Shown in pieces: positions 50,681 to 56,076 of a stretch of DNA of 56,076 bases. The notes beneath the pieces are model-generated. The model made no database searches. It worked only from the letters and a program-made list of their open reading frames with translations, and was not told where the DNA came from. The stretch comes from DAOUET01 sp034430155. GTDB lineage: Bacteria > Chloroflexota > Anaerolineae > Anaerolineales > UBA4823. A program made the position numbers and the translations under genes. The stretch is from the NCBI GenBank assembly GCA_034430155.1, contig DAOUET010000022.1, forward strand, positions 1 through 56,076. The letters are read 5' to 3'. Positions within the stretch are counted from its first letter, which is position 1, and every line of letters begins with the position of its first letter.

Positions 50681-51499
50681 TTATAGCAGAAACCAGATTA
50701 TGGCGTAATAACCGATGGGAGCCGCCCACAACCATGAATCGATGCGATCGAATGCGCCGCCATGACCCGGTAGAAGGTTACTCGAATCCTTCTTACCCAC
50801 CTGGCGCTTGATCATGCTCTCTCCCAAATCTCCGAGAGGAGTGACGACAGCCAGAAGGGTGCCTAATAAGGCGCCTTTCCAAAAAGTGATAGCGCTCCCA
50901 GGGCCAGCGCCAATGCGCCAGAGGGCGGCCAACAATGCGGTGCCAAGCGCACCTGTGACTATGCCTGCAAGATAACCCTCCCAGGTTTTTTTGGGGCTCA
51001 GACGGGGGCTAAGTTTGTGACGGCCATATTTTTTCCCAATGAAGAAGGCTCCCGAATCGGCCAGCCATACCCCCGGTAAAACAATCAGAAACCACCACTC
51101 GCCATCGGGTAATTGCCGTAGAGAGATCAGATAAGCGCCGAGCCAGCCGGCATAGAGTGCTCCTGCCAGCGTGACAGAGAAATCGGTGCCAGCCTGATCG
51201 CGACCTCGCTCATAAGCCACCAAATGGTAGGTCATGCTGGCAAGCACCAGCAGGCATACAATCCAGGGAGCGCTATCGAAGCCGTTGACTGCTCGTCCCA
51301 AAACGAGCGATAATCCCCCAATGACAACCAGAGCGCCGGCGGGTTGAAGGCCACCGGCGCGAAAGAGGGTTACATATTCCCAGGACGCCAAACCCATGAT
51401 CAAAGCCACGAAAGCAGAGAAGGTGGCCCCGCCCAAATGGATCACCAGCAACCCAATGGGCAGTAAAATAATCACCACCAGAAGACGTTTTATGAGCAC
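50681..51499 (-). CDS. cdsA: Phosphatidate cytidylyltransferase
   Basis: 272 residues, about eight transmembrane helices. It makes CDP-diacylglycerol from phosphatidate and CTP, the precursor of phospholipids. The family signature is intact near the C-terminus: GDLGESMIKRQVGKKDSSNLL and then PGHGGAFDRIDS (about 218-258). LADSGAFFIGKKYGRHKLSP-LSPKKTWEG in the middle is also typical. It starts 13 nt after uppS, last gene of the translation/envelope cluster. Confidence 0.95.
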   Translation of the reverse strand: MLIKRLLVVIILLPIGLLVIHLGGATFSAFVALIMGLASWEYVTLFRAGGLQPAGALVVIGGLSLVLGRAVNGFDSAPWIVCLLVLASMTYHLVAYERGRDQAGTDFSVTLAGALYAGWLGAYLISLRQLPDGEWWFLIVLPGVWLADSGAFFIGKKYGRHKLSPRLSPKKTWEGYLAGIVTGALGTALLAALWRIGAGPGSAITFWKGALLGTLLAVVTPLGDLGESMIKRQVGKKDSSNLLPGHGGAFDRIDSWLWAAPIGYYAIIWFLL

Positions 51500-51512
51500 G
51501 TATCAGCCAGCC

Positions 51513-52241
51513 CTAGGCAGATTGGGGAATTTTGCCGTACCGGCGGTCGCGATGGCTGTATTCCTCTATCGCTCTGCGTAGTTCTTCCTTATCGAAATCT
51601 GGCCAATAGGTAGGTGGAAAATACCATTCTGAGTAGGCGCCTTGCCAGATAAGAAAATTACTCCCCCGTAATTCGCCGGAAGTCCGAATGATTAAATCTG
51701 GATCTGGCACTCCAGCAGTAAACAGATATTGGTTGACCAGTTCAGAGGTGATGTCTTTAGCTTTGACTCCGTCCTTGATCATTTGCTGGATCGCGCAGAC
51801 GATCTCGTCCCGTCCCCCGTAATTAAAAGCCACATTGAGAATCAGGCGATTGTTATCTTTTGTGTATTCGATGGCGTGGAGCACCTTTTTGCGAAAGGCG
51901 GGTTTTAGGCGGTCCAAGCGGCCTATGTGACGCAGTTGAACCCCTTGGTCATGTAATTCTTGGAGTTCGCGGTCGATGACATTCTCAAATATTTTCATCA
52001 ACCCCTGGACTTCTTCGTAAGGTCGCCCCCAGTTTTCGGTAGAAAAAGCGTAAATTGTCAGATACTTGATGCCGAACTCCACGCAGGCCTCAATGATGCG
52101 ACGCAGGTTTTCAGTACCGGCGCGATGGCCGGCTAAACGTGGCAACCCACGAGATAAAGCCCAACGACCATTGCCATCCATGATAATGGCGATATGGGTC
52201 GGAATGTGTTCTGGCAATTGGTTGTTATTCTTAGGTTCCAT
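51513..52241 (-). CDS. uppS: Isoprenyl transferase (undecaprenyl diphosphate synthase type)
   Basis: 242 residues from the ATG at 52241. Earlier GTG codons inside frr are possible but overlap it. It extends allylic diphosphates with isopentenyl diphosphate in cis, giving the carrier lipid for wall and glycan synthesis. Motifs: IAIIMDGNGRWA (catalytic Asp), GHRAGTENLRRI, YAFSTENWGRP, FNYGGRDEI and PDLIIRTSGELRGSNFLIWQ with Y-E-Y/FP. It starts 10 nt after frr and is coupled with cdsA. Confidence 0.94.
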   Translation of the reverse strand: MEPKNNNQLPEHIPTHIAIIMDGNGRWALSRGLPRLAGHRAGTENLRRIIEACVEFGIKYLTIYAFSTENWGRPYEEVQGLMKIFENVIDRELQELHDQGVQLRHIGRLDRLKPAFRKKVLHAIEYTKDNNRLILNVAFNYGGRDEIVCAIQQMIKDGVKAKDITSELVNQYLFTAGVPDPDLIIRTSGELRGSNFLIWQGAYSEWYFPPTYWPDFDKEELRRAIEEYSHRDRRYGKIPQSA

Positions 52242-52251
52242 GGCCTGACAA

Positions 52252-52809
52252 TCAGACTTCCAGAATCTCTTTCTCCTTGCGCTCACCGACCGCGTTGATC
52301 ATTTCGATGTAACGATCAGTGATCTTCTGAAGTTCGTCCTCACCCCGAAGGCGTTCATCTTCGGAGATTAATTTCTGCTCTTCAAACTCGCGCAAATCTT
52401 TAATCTCGTCCCGGCGCACATTGCGTACCGCGACGCGACTTTCTTCCAAACGGTTGTTGACCACCTTAACCAGTTCACGCCGGCGATCTTCTGTGAGCGG
52501 GGGCAAATTCAGACGTATGGTCTTGCCGTCGTTATTCGGGGTTAACCCCAGATCGGAGGCTAAAATGGCGCGCTCAATCGTTTTCAGAGAAGAGGCGTCA
52601 AAAGGGCGAATAAGCAGGCTTCGTGGTTCCGGGACCCCGATACTGGCCAGCTGCACCAAGGGAGTGGGAACACCATAGTATTCTATTTGAAGGCGTTCCA
52701 CAAGTGCCGGGCTGGCTCGACCGGTACGGATGCCCGCCAAATCCTCCTCCAGAGCTTGCACCGCCCCTTTCATACGGATCTCAGTGTCCTTGTATATATC
52801 TTTGAGCAT
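52252..52809 (-). CDS. frr: Ribosome recycling factor
   Basis: 185 residues, the expected length. With EF-G it splits post-termination ribosomes. Conserved stretches: LAGIRTGRASPALVERL, RSLLIRPFDASSLKTIERAI, LGLTPNNDGKTIRLNLPPLTEDRR and the C-terminal helix RVAVRNVRRDEI...ITDRYIEMINAVGERKEKEIL. The ATG at 52809 follows GGGAGG by 5 nt; a start at 52836 is rejected. About 170 nt separate it from pyrH. Confidence 0.96.
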   Translation of the reverse strand: MLKDIYKDTEIRMKGAVQALEEDLAGIRTGRASPALVERLQIEYYGVPTPLVQLASIGVPEPRSLLIRPFDASSLKTIERAILASDLGLTPNNDGKTIRLNLPPLTEDRRRELVKVVNNRLEESRVAVRNVRRDEIKDLREFEEQKLISEDERLRGEDELQKITDRYIEMINAVGERKEKEILEV

Positions 52810-52982
52810 ATCAGCCTCCCAAGATATCCCCGGCAAAATGTCAGGGTTATTTAAGGATACCCGAAAATGCTGAGAGAGGAAAGGGGTAACTTAGCCAGAG
52901 CGGAATTGGGCCTCATCTTTTGTGCAAATTATGGGGGTTCGTTCGTCCTTACCACTAAATATATTAATTGTCACGGGGCAGG

Positions 52983-53702
52983 TTATCCATAAACCAGAGT
53001 ACCAATTTCCTCCCCAAGGAGAGCCATGCGAAGGTCATTGGGATTCCATAGATTTAGCACCAAAATCGGCATACCGTTGTCCATACATAGGGTTATAGCG
53101 GTGCTGTCCATCACCTCCAGCCGCATGTTAATCGCCTCCATCCAGGATAATTGTTTGAAGAGTTTTGCATTGGGATTTTTCATCGGATCGCTATCGTAAA
53201 CCCCATCCACCTTAGTAGCCTTGATGAGTACATCTGCATCAATTTCCATAGCCCTTAAAGCCGCGGCAGTGTCGGTGGAAAAATATGGATTACCGGTACC
53301 ACCTCCCAAGATTACCACACGCCCCTTCTCAAGGTGTCGTATGGCCCGGCGGCGGATATAGGGTTCGGCAACCGCGTGCATCTCGATAGCGGATTGCACC
53401 CTGGTAACCATTCCGCGCCGTTCCATGGCATCCATCAAAGCCAGGGCGTTCATCACCGTACCCAACATACCCATGTAATCAGCTGTAGCTCGATCCATAC
53501 CACGCTCCAAGCCTCTCTTACCCCGCCACAGGTTACCGGCTCCAATCACAATGGCGATATCGACCCCCAGATCACGCACTTCCTGGACTCGCAGGGCTAT
53601 ATCCTCCGCCCGATCAGGATTTACCCCAAAACCATCTGGACCAGCGAGGGCCTCGCCACTGAGCTTTAATAGAATCCGGTTGTACTTTAGGGAATTTTCC
53701 AT
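52983..53702 (-). CDS. pyrH: Uridylate kinase
   Basis: 239 residues. Bacterial-type UMP kinase of the amino-acid kinase fold, converting UMP to UDP. Motifs: ILLKLSGEALAG, IAIVIGAGNLWRG, DRATADYMGMLGTVMNALAL, VVILGGGTGNPYFSTDTAAALRA and DGVYDSDPMKNPNAKLF. Located between tsf and frr, the order usual in many bacteria. A terminator after tsf suggests it also has its own transcription start. Confidence 0.96.
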   Translation of the reverse strand: MENSLKYNRILLKLSGEALAGPDGFGVNPDRAEDIALRVQEVRDLGVDIAIVIGAGNLWRGKRGLERGMDRATADYMGMLGTVMNALALMDAMERRGMVTRVQSAIEMHAVAEPYIRRRAIRHLEKGRVVILGGGTGNPYFSTDTAAALRAMEIDADVLIKATKVDGVYDSDPMKNPNAKLFKQLSWMEAINMRLEVMDSTAITLCMDNGMPILVLNLWNPNDLRMALLGEEIGTLVYG

Positions 53703-53765
53703 AGAAACTATATCCTTTCCTGTAATTATTTTGCAGCCCTAGCCCGAGAAGCCATGCAAGCGTAG

Positions 53766-53791
53766 AAAAAAGGCCAACCGTTTGGTTGGCC
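53766..53791 (-). terminator. Terminator after tsf
   Basis: Perfect 8-bp stem GGCCAACC / GGTTGGCC (53772-53779 and 53784-53791) with a 4-nt loop, then TTTTTTC on the minus strand, 11 nt past the tsf stop codon. It separates rpsB-tsf from pyrH-frr-uppS-cdsA, at least partly. Confidence 0.9.
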
Positions 53792-53802
53792 TGCATTCTA
53801 AT

Positions 53803-54420
53803 CTATGGAGAGGTATCCTCGCCCACTTCCCAGCGTACAAAGCGCCGGATGACAATGTTCTCACCGACAGAAGCAATGGTCTGGTGCAACAAATCCTTAA
53901 CCGTGATATTTTCATCGCGGATGTATGTCTGTCGCATCAAACACACTTCATTTTTGAACTTTTCAAGACGCCCCTCAACGATACGGTCAGCGATGGCCTC
54001 GGGTTTGCCCTCTTCCAGTATACGCCTACGGGCAATCTCACGCTCATCTTCTACAAACTCTGTGAGAACCTGGGGAGGGATATCCTCGGTATGAATATAG
54101 CGAGGGGCGGCAGCGGCGACTTGCAGAGCAATTTCATGGGCGAAGTTTCGAAATGCTTCCGAACGGGCAACAAAATCCGTCTCACTATTAACTTCCACCA
54201 TCACCCCTACTCGACCATCGCCATGCGAATAAAGCTCGAGATATCCTTCCAAAGTTTCTCGATCGGACCGTTTAGCAGCCTGAGCAAGGCCTTTTTCACG
54301 CAGGATATCCACAGCTTTGTCCAAATCGCCACCTGCTTTTTCGAGAGCATTGCGACAGTCCAGGATGCCCGCTCCAGTTGCAGCACGTAGTTCCTTGACT
54401 TGTTCAGCTGAAATCGGCAT
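53803..54420 (-). CDS. tsf: Elongation factor Ts
   Basis: 205 residues, the short form found in Thermus and other lineages (about 280 in E. coli). It regenerates EF-Tu-GTP. Motifs: VKELRAATGAGILDCRNALEKAGGDLDKAVDILREKG (UBA-like N-terminal domain), the core EVNSETDFVARSEAF (catalytic TDFV), and a C-terminal RFVRWEVGE. It starts 2 nt after the rpsB stop, with GAGGA upstream of the ATG inside the end of rpsB. Confidence 0.96.
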   Translation of the reverse strand: MPISAEQVKELRAATGAGILDCRNALEKAGGDLDKAVDILREKGLAQAAKRSDRETLEGYLELYSHGDGRVGVMVEVNSETDFVARSEAFRNFAHEIALQVAAAAPRYIHTEDIPPQVLTEFVEDEREIARRRILEEGKPEAIADRIVEGRLEKFKNEVCLMRQTYIRDENITVKDLLHQTIASVGENIVIRRFVRWEVGEDTSP

Positions 54421-54422
54421 AC

Positions 54423-55532
54423 TTAATCCTCATCCTCATTTTCATAATCTTCGAATTCTTCTTCATCCTCATCCTCATCGAAACCTTCGTGCGCCCTGTT
54501 TTCGCCTTCGTTCTCGTATTCTTCCTCAATCTCTTCAAACTCTTCTTCGTATTCGATTTCAGACTCTTCTTCGAGCTCTTCTTCGCCCACTAACTCTTCC
54601 TCCTGCTCGATCTGCTCTTCAGCCTCTTCTGCTAGCTCTTCTTCACCCACTAAATCTTCCTCCTGCTCGATCTGCTCTTCAGCCTCTTCTGCTAGCTCCT
54701 CTTCTACCACCTCTTCTTCTCGATCCTGCTCACGTGAGGGCAGTTTCGCCAATGTAGCTTCACCGAGCAGCTCCTCGTCCGACAGCTCGGGTTCTTCAAC
54801 CAAAGCCATCATACGCTCGGCGGGCATGGCTTCAGCCTCTTCTTCTTTGCGCAAAGCAAAGCCTTCCAAAGCTGCGTCAGCGATTTTCCCAACGAGCAGC
54901 TTAATGGCGCGAATAGCATCGTCATTAGATGGAATGACATAATCTACATCGTCTGGGTCGCAGTTTGTATCCACCAGGGCAATGACGGGGATTTCGAGCA
55001 AATTGGCTTCATGGATTGCAGTGCTTTCTCGCCGTACATCTACGATAAATACCAAATCCGGCAAACGGGTCATAATGCGGATCCCACCCAACAACATCTC
55101 CAGGCGGTCCATTTTTCGAGTTAAAATCAGGCCCTCTTTCTTGGTGATACGGCTGAAATCTCCCCGGTCGCGCATGCGCTCCAGCTTTTCCAGCTCATTA
55201 ATCCGCTGGCGAATTGTACGCCAGTTGGTCAGCATGCCCCCAAGCCAGCGGTTTGTGACATAAGGCATATTGCAGCGTTGGGCTTCGGTTAAGATGGTTT
55301 CCTGCGCCTGCCGCTTGGTGCCAACGAAAAGCAGCGTGCCACCCTCCGATACGGTTTCTCGCACAAGATCATAAGCTTCTTCCAAAGCTTTTACAGTTTT
55401 TTGCAGGTCAATGATATGGATGCTGTTGCGTTCGGTAAAAATATATGGCTTCATCTTCGGGTGCCACTTTTGGGTACGATGACCGAAGTGCACGCCGCTT
55501 TCAAGAAGCGCTTTCATAGATACGATTGCCAT
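54423..55532 (-). CDS. rpsB: 30S ribosomal protein S2 with long acidic C-terminal extension
   Basis: 369 residues; typical S2 is about 230-260. The core (about 1-235) is complete: LLESGVHFGHRTQKWHPKMKPYIF, GGTLLFVGTKRQAQ, RWLGGMLTNWRTI and PVIALVDTNCDPDDVDYVIPSNDDAIRAI. Residues from about 250 on are almost wholly acidic, including two copies of a 20-residue unit (EELAEEAEEQIEQEE-LVGE). The tail may contact ribosomal or other basic partners or have no fixed structure. The ATG at 55532 has AAGGAG 9 nt upstream. It heads the rpsB-tsf operon. Confidence 0.95.
   Translation of the reverse strand: MAIVSMKALLESGVHFGHRTQKWHPKMKPYIFTERNSIHIIDLQKTVKALEEAYDLVRETVSEGGTLLFVGTKRQAQETILTEAQRCNMPYVTNRWLGGMLTNWRTIRQRINELEKLERMRDRGDFSRITKKEGLILTRKMDRLEMLLGGIRIMTRLPDLVFIVDVRRESTAIHEANLLEIPVIALVDTNCDPDDVDYVIPSNDDAIRAIKLLVGKIADAALEGFALRKEEEAEAMPAERMMALVEEPELSDEELLGEATLAKLPSREQDREEEVVEEELAEEAEEQIEQEEDLVGEEELAEEAEEQIEQEEELVGEEELEEESEIEYEEEFEEIEEEYENEGENRAHEGFDEDEDEEEFEDYENEDED
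54601..54704 (-). repeat. 60-nt tandem repeat inside rpsB
   Basis: The block starting at 54601 recurs at 54661 with almost no changes over the first 44 nt, and partial similarity extends to both sides (for example around 54581-54600 and 54641-54660). It encodes the repeated Glu-rich unit of the S2 tail. Confidence 0.85.
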
Positions 55533-55565
55533 TCTGGCTAACTCCTTTGCGTTAAACCTCCGCAT

Positions 55566-55711
55566 CCGTCAACCCCGCGCGGGGCTGCATTGATAATGCA
55601 GCACGCCCGTGCAAGTCGGGAGGCGTGTGAGATAAGATATCGGCCTCTACAGAGCAAGCTCTACAAGAGGCACAATATCTCCCGCTTTGAGGCGGGAGCG
55701 TGGGGAGTATA
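55566..55711 (-). promoter_or_regulatory. Structured leader of the rpsB-tsf operon
   Basis: The transcript leader between the promoter and rpsB can form several hairpins on the minus strand: CTCCCGC / GCGGGAG (55679-55698); a long stem AGATAT...GCCTCT...AGAGC / GCTCT...AGAGGC...ATATCT (55635-55680); and CTGCATT / AATGCAG near 55585-55605. The first and second share bases at 55679-55680. Such leaders often carry autogenous control by the ribosomal protein; a direct S2-binding role is an inference. Confidence 0.5.
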
Positions 55712-55734
55712 TCATAGAGCGTTAGATTCGTCTA
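55706..55734 (-). promoter_or_regulatory. Promoter of the rpsB-tsf operon
   Basis: Minus strand TAGACG (55729-55734), 17-nt spacer, TATACT (55706-55711). The predicted start is about 165 nt before the rpsB ATG. The IS end lies only about 35 nt further upstream. Confidence 0.6.
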
Positions 55735-55767
55735 GGAATCCATCAGGAGTGTGTTAGCCCAAAGTAG

Positions 55768-56076
55768 TAGAGTCCCCTTTTGCCAAAGTTAAAATGTCCC
55801 CTCGAAAGGGACACAAAAGTGGACGAACTATTGACCATGAGTAAGAAAGAACTGAGCCGATTAGAAATCATGCAGCGGATCGAGGGGAAAGGTTTAACGC
55901 AGAAAGAAGCAGCCCAGATGCTGGCACTAAGCCTGCGTCACGTGAAGCGACTGTATCGAGCCTATCGCCAGGGAGGAGCACAAGGTCTGGTGAGCAAACG
56001 ACGTGGCAAGCCGAGCAACAATCGTTTGGATCCGCAAGTAGAGCAGCGGGCTATCGATCTGATCCATGAACGCTAT
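55768..56076 (+). mobile_element. Left end of an insertion sequence (ISNCY-like), truncated by the window edge
   Basis: Begins near GAGTCCCCTTTTGCC, followed by a hairpin TGTCCC / GGGACA (55795-55800 and 55808-55813) just before the transposase gene. The right end lies outside the window, so terminal repeats and target duplication cannot be checked and the exact boundary is approximate. Confidence 0.6.
55837..56076 (+). CDS. Transposase N-terminus (partial, ISNCY-like)
   Basis: The first 80 codons, open to the window edge. The helix-turn-helix reads RLEIMQRIEGKGLTQKEAAQ, then MLALSLRHVKRLYRAYRQGG, followed by GLVSKRRGKPSNNRLDP. This start is typical of ISNCY-group transposases, which continue with an integrase-type catalytic domain. 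That domain is beyond the edge. IS481/IS3-like families share the helix-turn-helix style and cannot be ruled out completely. No clear ribosome binding site precedes the ATG. Confidence 0.75.
   Translation, partial: MSKKELSRLEIMQRIEGKGLTQKEAAQMLALSLRHVKRLYRAYRQGGAQGLVSKRRGKPSNNRLDPQVEQRAIDLIHERY

Noticed and set aside
54317..54757. Pro/Leu/Arg-rich plus-strand frame opposite the S2 acidic tail
   Set aside because: Complement of an acidic low-complexity region; not a gene.

Overview
The window looks like a chromosomal segment of a member of the Chloroflexota, most likely class Anaerolineae. This is inferred from gene content: a very large SecA without the C-terminal zinc motif, a primosome loader with two AAA+ domains, a FecR/DUF5666 anti-sigma-like protein with repeated C-terminal modules, and a secreted protein ending in a short hydrophobic IPIIL-type tail. 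There is no rRNA gene to confirm the assignment. GC content is about one half by eye. Almost all of the DNA is ordinary chromosome. The only mobile DNA seen is the left end of an insertion sequence at the right edge.

Layout. 1-6747: a HExxH protein, an ECF sigma factor with a FecR-type partner, a membrane-bound class III nucleotide cyclase and an Asp-box (BNR) repeat protein. 7143-14092: two tandem paralogous 680-residue GT-C-like membrane proteins, then a secreted metallophosphoesterase with three Fn3 repeats preceded by a structured leader. 14181-19068: a phnX remnant, a DtxR-family regulator, and an iron-uptake operon made of a membrane-tethered DtxR-FeoA hybrid and FeoB split into a GTPase ORF and a channel ORF. 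The operon has a clear promoter, a perfect 20-bp palindrome at the predicted start site and a strong terminator. 19091-32245: a sulfotransferase, secA, adenosine deaminase, a membrane-anchored protein of unknown role, mutM, prs, a GNAT acetyltransferase, meaB, a B12-binding mutase subunit, a DUF166 protein and a decayed membrane-protein gene. 32341-40504: replication block dnaE / dnaC-like - dnaD-like - dnaB plus a DUF151 bifunctional nuclease. 40683-42674: two remnants of a split glutamate-synthase-like system flanking an intact EamA exporter. 42839-48953: HD-GYP regulator, P1-family peptidase, tRNA-Lys, thioredoxin, and a Fur-family regulator followed by a Co/Ni-type ECF transporter (cbiM, cbiQ, cbiO). 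49038-55532: metK under a SAM-I riboswitch, then the translation/envelope cluster rpsB-tsf-pyrH-frr-uppS-cdsA (minus strand). 55768-56076: IS left end.

Working together. Iron: the DtxR-type regulator at 14729 probably acts on the palindrome in front of the feo operon. Transition metal: the Fur-family protein at 45825 probably controls cbiMQO and itself through an AT-rich inverted repeat. Replication: the polymerase, helicase, loader and DnaD-like protein are clustered. Several minus-strand genes form tight operons with 4-nt overlaps (GNAT/meaB, HD-GYP/P1 peptidase) or nearly abutting ends.

No CRISPR array, defence island, prophage or wholly new multi-gene system was found. The least ordinary elements are the feo operon with its tethered regulator and split FeoB, the mosaic GT-C pair, the doubled helicase loader whose start is nested inside dnaD, the outsized SecA and the repeat-tailed anti-sigma-like protein. 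At least four decayed genes are present; where the damage is only frameshifts or stops, sequencing error has not been excluded.
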